Positions 33,619 to 41,623 of a stretch of 64,000 nucleotides of DNA are shown piece by piece. The notes under the pieces are model-generated. The model was given only the letters and a program-made list of their open reading frames with translations. It was not told the origin of the DNA and searched no databases. The first letter of the stretch is position 1. The number at the start of each line of letters is the position of its first letter. Location of the stretch: the NCBI RefSeq assembly GCF_000582685.1, contig NZ_KK073768.1, positions 2,533,130 to 2,597,129 of the forward strand, in the 5' to 3' direction. The translations under genes were made by a program, and so were the position numbers. The DNA is from [Scytonema hofmanni] UTEX 2349 (lineage in GTDB: Bacteria; Cyanobacteriota; Cyanobacteriia; Cyanobacteriales; Nostocaceae).

Positions 33619-34728
33619 ATGTCAGCTTTTAGTATTTTCAAATCTGCTATAAATCAATGGATTTTGGAAAAGCTACGTTTAATTTATTATAAACTTATAC
33701 AGATTCATATATACATTCAAGAATATTATATACGCCCCATAATTTTACAAAATAGTATCAAACACATTTATGGGTTGAAAAAAATAAATTATGAAAAAAA
33801 CGAATTGATAGTGCTTTGTGTTGTTAGCAATGGAGAACTGTATATCAAGTCATTTATCGAGCATTATTTCCAATTAGGAGTTAAACACATCGTTTTTCTG
33901 TTTAATGATTCAACTGACAACAGTATTAATATTGCCTCACAATATGAAAATATTACAATTATTAAAACCCAATGTCCTTATAAAAAATATGAAACTGTAA
34001 TGAAGAGGTATTTAGTATATCGTTTTTCTAAAAATAAATGGAATCTTTTTTCAGATATTGACGAACTTTTTGACTACCCTTTTTCTGATTTGATTAACTT
34101 AAGCGATCTCTTAAATTATCTTAATAAGAATAAATATACTGCTGTTGTTTTACAAATGTTGGATTTATTCTCAGATATTAGTCTAGCTAGTTTGACAAGC
34201 AAAATAAATGATTCTCTTAAAGAGAGATATATATACTACGACATTTATAATATTGAAAAAGAAACGTATCCCTTTGGAGAATTGTTAAACAAAAATATTA
34301 ATTTACATTGGGGTGGTATTCGTAAAACATTGTTTGACACTAACAATGGCTTAACAAAAGCAGCCTTAGTTTTTGTTGACAGTAAAATTCGTACTTTTGT
34401 ATACTGTCATCATGTTAAAAATGCCCGTATAGCTGATTTTACAGGTGTCCTTCTACACTATCCATTTACAAGCATTTTTTATCAAAAGGTTAAAGAAGCC
34501 GTAGAAACAAAAAGATACTTACAATCAGCAAATCATGAATATAAAATGTATTTGGAAAAATTGCAACACGATCCCGATATTAATATAAAACAAGGCACTG
34601 CTTGTCTATTCAAAAATGTGAACTATTTACTAGAAAATAATTTTATAGTAGTATCTGATGATTACATTCAATGGGTTAAAAATCATACTAATAGCAATTC
34701 CAGCGAGAAAAAAATCAAAGATATCTAG
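33619..34728 (+). CDS. Glycosyltransferase (Glyco_tranf_2_4 / GT92-like)
   Basis: A 369-residue cytoplasmic transferase. It has VLCVVSNGELYIKSFIEHY, HIVFLFNDSTDNS and DIDELFDYP, the marks of the glycosyltransferase-2-like group related to GT92. ATG 33619 has AAGG six bases upstream and is preferred over 33547. Codon use is clearly more AT-rich and Lys/Ile/Asn-rich than its neighbours, suggesting separate acquisition. The stop codon TAG (34726-34728) runs directly into the left end of IscB copy 2, so the C-terminus may be slightly altered by the insertion. Confidence 0.8.
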   Translation: MSAFSIFKSAINQWILEKLRLIYYKLIQIHIYIQEYYIRPIILQNSIKHIYGLKKINYEKNELIVLCVVSNGELYIKSFIEHYFQLGVKHIVFLFNDSTDNSINIASQYENITIIKTQCPYKKYETVMKRYLVYRFSKNKWNLFSDIDELFDYPFSDLINLSDLLNYLNKNKYTAVVLQMLDLFSDISLASLTSKINDSLKERYIYYDIYNIEKETYPFGELLNKNINLHWGGIRKTLFDTNNGLTKAALVFVDSKIRTFVYCHHVKNARIADFTGVLLHYPFTSIFYQKVKEAVETKRYLQSANHEYKMYLEKLQHDPDINIKQGTACLFKNVNYLLENNFIVVSDDYIQWVKNHTNSNSSEKKIKDI

Positions 34729-34968
34729 TAAACTACCCACCACCAATTGCTAAGAGCAATATGGTGGGGGCTTTGAAAGCCCAAAGTTTACCCGACTAAG
34801 TACCTCGTGTACTCCGATTTTTAGGTCATCTTACCTACGAATACGCAGCCAGTTTGTAGCTCTAAGGTTAACGATTAAACAAGCATATTGGGTTTGAAGC
34901 TAGTGTCGTTGACGTAAAAAGCCTTTAAATCATTGTCCAGGCTAACTTTACCCGAAAGGAGGGACTTC
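34728..34968 (+). ncRNA. HEARO / IscB omega-RNA, copy 2
   Basis: About 240 bases aligned throughout with copy 1. Unpaired and core parts are nearly identical (CGAATACGCAGCCAGTTTG, AAAGCCTTTAAATCATTG), while stems show paired change. The helix TAACGA (34869-34874) / TCGTTG (34906-34911) replaces TAACAG / CTGTTA, and AGTAcctcgtgTACT replaces AGTAttttgcgTACT. The predicted guide is the DNA left of the element, 34711-34726 (AAAATCAAAGATATCT), which is the last coding part of the glycosyltransferase gene. Confidence 0.85.
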
Positions 34969-36252
34969 GTGTCCAAAATATTTGTCGTTGACCAAAGTAA
35001 ACGTCCATTAGATCCTGTTCATCCAGCCCAAGCAAGGCAATTATTGAGAAACAAAAAAGCAGCAGTCTATCGAGGTTTTCCGTTTACCATTATTTTCAAA
35101 GAATCATACCCAGATTCAGCAGTAACACCACTACGATTAAAGCTTGATCCAGGTGCTAAAACAACTGGAATTGCATTGGTCAACGATACTACAGGGGGAG
35201 TTGTATTTGCAGCAGAATTAAAGCATCGCGGCTTTGCAATTAGGGAAGCTTTAACATCTAGACGACAATTAAGACGCAATAGACGTGCTAGAAAATCTCG
35301 TTACAGACAACCTAGATTCCTAAACAGAACACGTCTAAAAGGCTTGTTAGCACCGAGCTTACAAAGTCGTGTTGAGAATATCAAGACTTGGGTTGGTAAG
35401 TTATGTAAACTTGCACCAATTCGGGCTATTAGTCAAGAGTTGGTACGCTTTGATATGCAATTAATGCGTAATCCAGATATTCAGGGAAAAGAATACCAGC
35501 AAGGTACACTCGTTGGTTATGAAACCAGAGAATTTTTGTTAGAAAAGTGGGACAGGCAGTGTGCTTATTGTGGAGTCAAAGATGTTCCACTTCAAATAGA
35601 ACACATTCACCCAAGAGCTAAAGGAGGCTCTAACTCAATAAATAATCTTGCTTTAAGTTGCGAAAAATGTAACACCAAAAAAGGCACTAAAGATATCAAA
35701 GACTTTCTCAAAAAAGACCCTTCAAAGTTAGAGAAAATCTTGAAACAAGTAAAAAGACCGCTATCTGATGCTGCCGCAGTTAACACAACTAGATTTGCGT
35801 TGTTAAAAGTTTTAAAAACAACTGGATTGCCAGTAGAGACTGGCTCTGGCGGTTTAACAAAGTTCAACAGAAGCCAGCAACAGCTAGAAAAGACTCACTG
35901 GATTGATGCCGCTTGTGTTGGCAAATCAACACCGAGCCTTAATATTAAAGGTATCAAACCGTTGTTAATTGCAGCTAATGGGCATGGTTCTAGACAATCA
36001 TGTAGAACCGATAAATTCGGGTTTCCAAATCGACACGTACCTAGAAAGAAAATACATTTTGGCTTCCAGACAGGGGACATTGTTAGAGCTATTGTTACCA
36101 CTGGTAAAAAGATTGGCAATTATGTTGGAAAAGTGGCTATTCGTTCATCAGGTAGTTTCAATATTTCTGCTAAAACCGGATTAGTTCAAGGAATATCGCA
36201 CAAGTTTTGTAAGCGCATTCATGCAAAGGATGGTTATTCGTATGGGCAATAA
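34969..36252 (+). CDS. iscB: RNA-guided endonuclease IscB, copy 2
   Basis: A 427-residue IscB collinear with copy 1 with no gaps. All key residues are kept: Asp60 (KLDPGAKTTGIAL), bridge helix RRQLRRNRRARK, Glu157, the HNH set (CAYCG, EHIHPRAKGG, CEKC), and His310/Asp313 (HWIDAAC). The start is GTG at 34969, aligned with the ATG of copy 1 and preceded by AAAGGAGG; an earlier frame start at 34933 lies inside the omega-RNA. DNA differences from copy 1 are mostly at third codon positions, which points to selection for protein function. Confidence 0.95.
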   Translation: MSKIFVVDQSKRPLDPVHPAQARQLLRNKKAAVYRGFPFTIIFKESYPDSAVTPLRLKLDPGAKTTGIALVNDTTGGVVFAAELKHRGFAIREALTSRRQLRRNRRARKSRYRQPRFLNRTRLKGLLAPSLQSRVENIKTWVGKLCKLAPIRAISQELVRFDMQLMRNPDIQGKEYQQGTLVGYETREFLLEKWDRQCAYCGVKDVPLQIEHIHPRAKGGSNSINNLALSCEKCNTKKGTKDIKDFLKKDPSKLEKILKQVKRPLSDAAAVNTTRFALLKVLKTTGLPVETGSGGLTKFNRSQQQLEKTHWIDAACVGKSTPSLNIKGIKPLLIAANGHGSRQSCRTDKFGFPNRHVPRKKIHFGFQTGDIVRAIVTTGKKIGNYVGKVAIRSSGSFNISAKTGLVQGISHKFCKRIHAKDGYSYGQ

Positions 36253-36259
36253 AAGATTT

Positions 36260-36333
36260 GTTGATTTTTCAACTAGTCTTCTCGCTGTTTGTGCTTACGC
36301 ACAAAAGCACTCAAAGACTGTTGAAAAATCAAC
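36260..36333 (+). ncRNA. Nested hairpin downstream of iscB copy 2
   Basis: Three tiers: GTTGATTTTTCAAC (36260-36273) with GTTGAAAAATCAAC (36320-36333), AGTCTT (36275-36280) with AAGACT (36314-36319), and TTTGTGC (36288-36294) with GCACAAA (36299-36305). Copy 1 has other sequences with the same nesting. It starts 8 bases after the iscB stop and lies ahead of the right-end hairpin. Confidence 0.7.
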
Positions 36334-36380
36334 CCGGACATCCTCCCACCATCAAACTGAGTACAGTTTTGGTCGGGGTC

Positions 36381-36397
36381 TCCTGGAGGTTTAGATG
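36381..36397 (+). promoter_or_regulatory. Element-borne Shine-Dalgarno and start codon
   Basis: TCCTGGAGGTTTAGATG is identical at the right end of both IscB copies (25333-25349 and 36381-36397). It holds GGAGG, a 5-base spacer and ATG. In copy 2 that ATG opens the GT2 gene; in copy 1 it opens a 36-codon frame beginning MNRRKPTDTL. Confidence 0.75.
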
Positions 36398-37336
36398 AAA
36401 ACAACCATCAGCATTATTATCTGCACCCATAACCCTAGACGTGATTATCTTGAAAGAGTATTACAAGCACTGAAGAAACAAACTTTGCCAACAGATTTAT
36501 GGGAACTACTACTGATTGATAATGCCAGCGCTCAACCTCTTTCTGACGAAATTGATTTAACCTGGCATCCTAAATCTCGCCATATTAGAGAAGAACAGTT
36601 AGGTTTAACTCCTGCTCGACTACGAGGAATTAAAGAGGCAGTAGCTGAAACTTTAGTCTTTGTTGATGATGACAACGTTTTAGACCCAGATTATTTAGCA
36701 GCTGCTTTAAAAATCAGCAAAGATTTCTCAATCATCGGTGCTTGGGGTGGACAAGTAATAGCTGAATTGGAAGCGGAACCTCCAGAATGGATAAAGCCAG
36801 ATTTAAAAAATTTCTTACAATCTCTAGCTTGTCGAGAATTTTATCAAGATAAATGGTCGAATTTGATACATGAATACCAAACAACTCCTTGTGGGGCAGG
36901 ACTTTGTGTTCGTAAGGATGTTGCCCAGAAGTATCTGGAACTAGTTTGTAATGATCCCAGACGGGTAGATTTGGATCGCAAGGGTAAGCAGCTAATATCC
37001 TGTGGAGACTTTGATTTAGCATATACAGCCTGCGATATGGGCTTCGGTACGGGAGAATTTACATCTTTGAAGTTAACTCACTTGATACCATCCAGTCGTC
37101 TTGAAGAAGATTATTTAGTGCGTTTAACAGAAGGAATACATTACTCAAAAATTATTTTAGAGTATCTCCGAGGAAAACTGCCACCTCAGCTAAATATGAA
37201 ATCATCAAAGATATATTTGCTATATTTACGTCTGCGATATGGTGCAAGAAGATGCCGTTTTTATGCAGCAATGCAAAAAGGTATTAGGCAAGCTTTGCAA
37301 GAAATTGCCAATTGGCAAAATCAAGCTAGTGCTTAA
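36395..37336 (+). CDS. Glycosyltransferase family 2
   Basis: A GT-A transferase of 313 residues. It has ISIIICTHNPRRDYL, LLLIDNASAQPL, the metal motif VFVDDDNVLDPDYL, and GAGLCVRKDVAQKYL. No membrane helix is present. Its ATG and Shine-Dalgarno lie inside the conserved right end of the upstream IscB element, so translation of this gene now depends on the mobile element. It is followed at 38 bases by the next transferase gene. Confidence 0.87.
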   Translation: MKTTISIIICTHNPRRDYLERVLQALKKQTLPTDLWELLLIDNASAQPLSDEIDLTWHPKSRHIREEQLGLTPARLRGIKEAVAETLVFVDDDNVLDPDYLAAALKISKDFSIIGAWGGQVIAELEAEPPEWIKPDLKNFLQSLACREFYQDKWSNLIHEYQTTPCGAGLCVRKDVAQKYLELVCNDPRRVDLDRKGKQLISCGDFDLAYTACDMGFGTGEFTSLKLTHLIPSSRLEEDYLVRLTEGIHYSKIILEYLRGKLPPQLNMKSSKIYLLYLRLRYGARRCRFYAAMQKGIRQALQEIANWQNQASA

Positions 37337-37374
37337 GTAAATTATTCGTATTTGATGCCTGACTAACAAGGATA

Positions 37375-38391
37375 ATGAACTTAAAGCATATTGTACTTAC
37401 TGACCCAGCTCTCAACGGTTTTGAATATGGAATGCTTCGAGATTTTGAAGAGGAAATAATTCGGGTTACGAGTGGACATCCTGTAATAATGCCAAAGCGA
37501 AAATTACCAACGTTTATTGAGGGTCGTATTGGACATGGAACTCGATATGGTAATTTCCGAAAATTTATTCCCAAAGTTGAGTGTGACTTAAAAGCAGATG
37601 TTCTTTGGGTGATACTCATGGGTCCCGAAAACTTCTCTCTCGATTTATTCAAAAATTGGGATCGACATGTTGGAGTTAAAATCCTTTACATATTTGATAC
37701 TTTTGAGGCACAACTACCTTCAATTCGTCGGGTTTTACAGTCAGCAAAATGGGATCTTGCCATCACTTCCTTTCATGGAGCGCTTCCTTTTTTGGAGGAA
37801 CAAACACAACACAAATGGTATGCTGTACCTCAAGGGGTGAAGCTTGATAGGTTTAAACCAGTTGCCAAAGAAGAAAAATTAATTAGTTTTTCTGCCTATG
37901 GTCGTCGGCTAGAAAATATTCATAACAGTATCAAAGATTATTGTTTACAAACTGATAAGTATTATGAATACACTACAACAACTGGTCTACAACCGCAACT
38001 AGATCCGTGCGAAAATTACAGACAATATGCATGGCATCTGGCACACAGTTTTTTTACCTTCTCCTGGGCTGTAGAGCTAACTAATCCCAAAAGGGTTCTG
38101 ACATTTAGTCCAATTACTTGTAGATGGTTTGAAGCTGCTGCTAGCGGCACAGTCATTCTTGGTCAAGCTCCTAAAGAACCGGAATTTGAAAAAATATTTG
38201 GTTCAAATTTAGTAATTCCAATTAACTATACCCAAAGTCAGAAAAAATTACAGTTATTTTGGGAAGAGCTATGGGAAAATCGTTATATTTATTTTCAATC
38301 GGCTTTAAAAAAGAGAGAAAGATTAGCACAAAATTGGAGTTGGGAGAGCCGTGTATGGGAAATTTTAAAGCTAGCTAATTTGAGTAAATAG
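37375..38391 (+). CDS. Putative glycosyltransferase, CgeB-like
   Basis: A 338-residue protein whose C-terminal half resembles GT-B donor domains of the Glyco_trans_1_2/CgeB type (RWFEAAASGTVILGQAP, LQLFWEELWENR, ERLAQNWSWESRV). The N-terminal half (VLTDPALNGFEYGM, DLKADVLWVILMGPENF) is unfamiliar. ATG 37375 follows AAGGATA. Its position among transferase genes supports the function; the sugar is unknown. Confidence 0.65.
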   Translation: MNLKHIVLTDPALNGFEYGMLRDFEEEIIRVTSGHPVIMPKRKLPTFIEGRIGHGTRYGNFRKFIPKVECDLKADVLWVILMGPENFSLDLFKNWDRHVGVKILYIFDTFEAQLPSIRRVLQSAKWDLAITSFHGALPFLEEQTQHKWYAVPQGVKLDRFKPVAKEEKLISFSAYGRRLENIHNSIKDYCLQTDKYYEYTTTTGLQPQLDPCENYRQYAWHLAHSFFTFSWAVELTNPKRVLTFSPITCRWFEAAASGTVILGQAPKEPEFEKIFGSNLVIPINYTQSQKKLQLFWEELWENRYIYFQSALKKRERLAQNWSWESRVWEILKLANLSK

Positions 38392-38421
38392 TAATAATAC
38401 GTTGAATTAAAAACATAACTA

Positions 38422-39612
38422 ATGCTACGTTTAGCTTATTTTGTTTCTCATCCGATTCAGTATCAGGCTCCTTTATTGCGGCTGATTGCCGCAGATCCAG
38501 AAATTGATCTAAAAGTGTTTTTCTACAGTGACTTTTCCTTGAAGGCTTATCAGGATGCGGGATTTGGGCGATTAATTGAATGGGATGTGCCATTAACACA
38601 GGGTTACGATTATCATTTTTTAGACTGCTGGGGGAGTAAGAAACAGCAAAGTGTCTTGCAACAATCTCTTGGTAAGGATATTTATAAACAGTTAAAACAA
38701 GGAAAATTTGATGCAGTTTGGGTGCATGGGTGGTCTTGGCTGTGTAGTATACAAGCAGTGCTGGCAGCTAATAAATTGGATATTCCAGTGTTGATTCGGG
38801 GAGAGTCTAACGGTATAAGTGAACCAACTAATCCGCTGAAAAAAATTGCAAAAAAAGTTTTTTTAGGCTGGCTTTTTAAGAAGATAGCTGGTTTTCTCTA
38901 CATTGGGACTTTTAATCGTCAGTTTTACAAGAGGTATGGAGTTGAGGATAAACAGCTATTTTGCGTGCCTTATGCTGTTGATAATGATTACTTTCAAAAG
39001 CAAGCAATGCTAGCTAGTAGCAAACGTGAGGAACTGCGGCGATCGCTCAATTTAGATCCAGGTAGACCGATTATTCTCTATGCTGCCAAGCTGATTAATG
39101 TCAAGCGTCCCCAGGATTTACTCGCAGCTTATCGATTGCTCTCATCCGATGGTGTCCAAGAGCCAGACCCCTACCTATTGTTTGTGGGAGATGGAGTTTT
39201 GCGTGCAACTTTGGAAGCCGAAGCTAAAGAAACAAACTGGCAATCCATTCGCTTTTTGGGTTTTCGCAATCAGTCGCAAATGCCTGCTGTTTATGATTTG
39301 TGTGATGTATTTGTCTTACCATCAGATTTTGAGCCTTGGGGATTGGCAATCAATGAAGTGATGAATGCGGGAAAAGCGGTAGTTGTGAGCGATCGCGTCG
39401 GCTGCGTGCCTGACTTGGTGAAAGAGGGGCAAAATGGACGAACTTTTCGTGTAGGAGATATTGCAGCTTTGGCTCTTGCAATTCGCTGGGCAATTTACCA
39501 TCGCGATTCAGCCGGAGAATACAGCTTTAAACAGATCCAAAAGTGGAGCTATCAAGAAGATTTGCAGGAACTTAAACAAGCCTTAAATTATTTGCAGGTA
39601 AAGCTTAAATGA
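38422..39612 (+). CDS. Glycosyltransferase family 4
   Basis: A GT-B transferase of 396 residues. It opens LAYFVSHPIQYQAPLLR, has the acceptor-side VWVHGWSW and LIRGESN, and the donor motif ILYAAKLINVKRPQDLL. The E-x7-E site is FEPWGLAINEVMNAGKAVV. It is followed by a CgeB-like gene with a 4-base stop/start overlap (39609-39612), so the two are translated together. Confidence 0.9.
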   Translation: MLRLAYFVSHPIQYQAPLLRLIAADPEIDLKVFFYSDFSLKAYQDAGFGRLIEWDVPLTQGYDYHFLDCWGSKKQQSVLQQSLGKDIYKQLKQGKFDAVWVHGWSWLCSIQAVLAANKLDIPVLIRGESNGISEPTNPLKKIAKKVFLGWLFKKIAGFLYIGTFNRQFYKRYGVEDKQLFCVPYAVDNDYFQKQAMLASSKREELRRSLNLDPGRPIILYAAKLINVKRPQDLLAAYRLLSSDGVQEPDPYLLFVGDGVLRATLEAEAKETNWQSIRFLGFRNQSQMPAVYDLCDVFVLPSDFEPWGLAINEVMNAGKAVVVSDRVGCVPDLVKEGQNGRTFRVGDIAALALAIRWAIYHRDSAGEYSFKQIQKWSYQEDLQELKQALNYLQVKLK

Positions 39613-40643
39613 AAAAAGTCTTGATAGTTGGAGACACACTAGAAATAGGGCGTACCGAAGAAGTTTACGGACGAGGATTTTCTGCCTTTGGTTGTGAAGT
39701 GCAACATTTCACCTGGAAAGCAGCTGCATCCAGTTTATATTCTCCTTCATTGTGGGATAAAGTAGCTTGGCGGTTAGCATGGCAACCCCTGGCAAAATTA
39801 GCAAATCAGAAATTATTAGACATAGCAAATCAGTTTCAGCCTGATTTAACTTTAGTTATTTCACCTCGTTTAATTAATCCTGATAGTATTCTGGCTTTGC
39901 AGCAACATGGTCTAGTTTTTGTCTTTTTTACTGACAATCCCGTAGATACACATCATACTCATACTAATTCCTGGGTACAACGGGGATTTCCCTTGTGGGA
40001 TGCAGCTTTTATCTGGAGCCAAGAACTAGTTGAACGCTTAATTGGCAATGGCGTAAAAAAAGCTTTTTTTCATCCCTTTTGTAGCGATGTTGAATATCAC
40101 TTTCCTAAAAAGCAGACTAATCCAGTATATGATGTGGCGTTTATTGGTAATTGGGATGCTAGCCGAAAGCGAGAGCAATATTTAAAGGCGATCGCTGATT
40201 ACCGTTTAGGACTTTGGGGGTCTAATTACTGGAATACTCATTGTAAAGAACCTGCATTAAAAAATCGATGCCAAGGAATGTGCAGTTATACAGAAATTCC
40301 GGAAGTTTTAGGTTCTGCCAAAATGGGTTTAAATATTTTGCGTCCGCAGAATGAAGAGGGACACAATATCAGAACATTTGAGATTCCTGCTACAGCAACA
40401 CTGATGTTGAGTGAACGGAGTCAAGTGTTAGTGAATTTATTTGCAGAAGATAAAGAAGCTGTATATTTTTCTAGTCCTGATGAATTGAGGCAAAAAGTAG
40501 AATATCTGTTACAAAATACGGCTTTAATTGAATCTATTGCTGAGACTGGTTATAAGAAGGCGTTAAAGCAAACTATCAATAATAGAGTCACAGAAATTTT
40601 CAATCTTCATCAAGACTTAAATTTGATTAAAATAAAAGTATGA
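39609..40643 (+). CDS. CgeB-like glycosyltransferase
   Basis: A 344-residue GT-B protein of the CgeB / Glyco_trans_1_2 type. Recognisable parts are VFFTDNPVDTHH, DVAFIGNWDASRKREQYL, LGSAKMGLNILRP, and the donor region HNIRTFEIPATATLMLSERS. Such proteins are frequent in spore-coat and capsule loci. It overlaps the previous gene by 4 bases. Confidence 0.85.
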   Translation: MKKVLIVGDTLEIGRTEEVYGRGFSAFGCEVQHFTWKAAASSLYSPSLWDKVAWRLAWQPLAKLANQKLLDIANQFQPDLTLVISPRLINPDSILALQQHGLVFVFFTDNPVDTHHTHTNSWVQRGFPLWDAAFIWSQELVERLIGNGVKKAFFHPFCSDVEYHFPKKQTNPVYDVAFIGNWDASRKREQYLKAIADYRLGLWGSNYWNTHCKEPALKNRCQGMCSYTEIPEVLGSAKMGLNILRPQNEEGHNIRTFEIPATATLMLSERSQVLVNLFAEDKEAVYFSSPDELRQKVEYLLQNTALIESIAETGYKKALKQTINNRVTEIFNLHQDLNLIKIKV

Positions 40644-40770
40644 TATTAATGTTTTTAAGCTAAGTTTTGTCTTGACAACTGAAACAATCATTTTTTAGGA
40701 TATCGATACCTAAAAATCATAGACAAATCAACTCTATTCACAAATTTTACTGTATTTTCAGGAAATATAA

Positions 40771-41604
40771 ATGAGCAATCTTTTACCAAGATTAGAATTT
40801 TTGGCACAGTCATTATTCAAAAAACAAGAGTTTTGCCCTCATTGCAACTCTAAGAATTTTCAGCCCATAGCCAGTAAATATTTTTCGATAAAAATTCAAC
40901 AATGTCATTCTTGCCAACTCTGCTTCACCAGCCCAATTTATCAGCCTTTGCTAACATCTAAGCTGTATGACCGTTTATACGCAGCGGAAGGTTCTACTAC
41001 TCAGATTCCAAGTAATGATGAGTTGACTTTACTAAAAGATAATTATTTTCAGGCATCGGACAAATACTTTGGCGATCGGCTTCAAGCAATTAAGTTGCTT
41101 TCTCCAGGAAGTAAGATGCTAGAAATAGGGTCGTCTTGGGGATATTTTTTATATCAAGCACAACAGCATGGCTTTGACGCAACTGGTGTGGAACTTAGCG
41201 AATCACGACGTTTGTTTGGAATCCAGAATTTAGGAGTAGATATTGTTGAAAATATTAACAAGCTTAAGGGCAGAGTGTTTGATGTTGTTTACACAGCACA
41301 TACTCTAGAGCATTTTATTGACCTGTCAACTATATTTAAAGATATTTCTTCGCTTCTTTGTATTAAAGGTCTGCTTTTGATTGAAGTACCTAACTTTGAC
41401 TATGAAGAATTTGGCAAACAATCTTTATCTATTATGGGAGCAGTTCATCCTTTAGGTTTTTCAAGCAAATTTTTTGAAACAAATCTCTTGAAGTATGGGT
41501 TTAAAATTCGAGGTTTTTATAATTCATGGGATACGTTTCCAGAAATAGCAGTAGATAAAAGTCAACAAGAAGTTGTTATTGTGATGGCGGAAAAAGTGTC
41601 CTGA
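40771..41604 (+). CDS. Class I SAM-dependent methyltransferase with zinc-binding N-terminus
   Basis: A 277-residue methyltransferase. The N-terminal Cys pairs (FCPHCNSKNF and QCHSCQLCF) form a likely zinc site. The SAM motif is MLEIGSSWGYFLYQA, with motif II acidic residue in TGVELSESR and YTAHTLEHFIDL further on. This two-part layout is seen in methyltransferases acting on sugars or carrier-bound glycans. ATG 40771 follows GGAAAT. Its place between transferase genes suggests methylation of a glycan residue. Confidence 0.85.
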   Translation: MSNLLPRLEFLAQSLFKKQEFCPHCNSKNFQPIASKYFSIKIQQCHSCQLCFTSPIYQPLLTSKLYDRLYAAEGSTTQIPSNDELTLLKDNYFQASDKYFGDRLQAIKLLSPGSKMLEIGSSWGYFLYQAQQHGFDATGVELSESRRLFGIQNLGVDIVENINKLKGRVFDVVYTAHTLEHFIDLSTIFKDISSLLCIKGLLLIEVPNFDYEEFGKQSLSIMGAVHPLGFSSKFFETNLLKYGFKIRGFYNSWDTFPEIAVDKSQQEVVIVMAEKVS

Positions 41605-41623
41605 ACAGGTTGAATTACTAAGA

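Larger units (their letters stand above)
34727..36399 (+). mobile_element. IscB element, copy 2
   Basis: A second full element, with left and right ends matching copy 1. It begins AGTAAACTACCC immediately after the stop of the upstream glycosyltransferase gene and ends in GGAGGTTTAGATGAA at the start of the next gene. The left hairpin is conserved, and the right hairpin (36346-36375) is slightly degraded (TCGGGG for TGGGGG). It is a direct repeat of copy 1, about 11 kb apart. No transposase gene is included. Confidence 0.85.

Noticed and set aside
34933..34968. Upstream extension of the second IscB
   Set aside because: The longer frame starts inside the omega-RNA; alignment with copy 1 and the AAAGGAGG signal place the start at GTG 34969.
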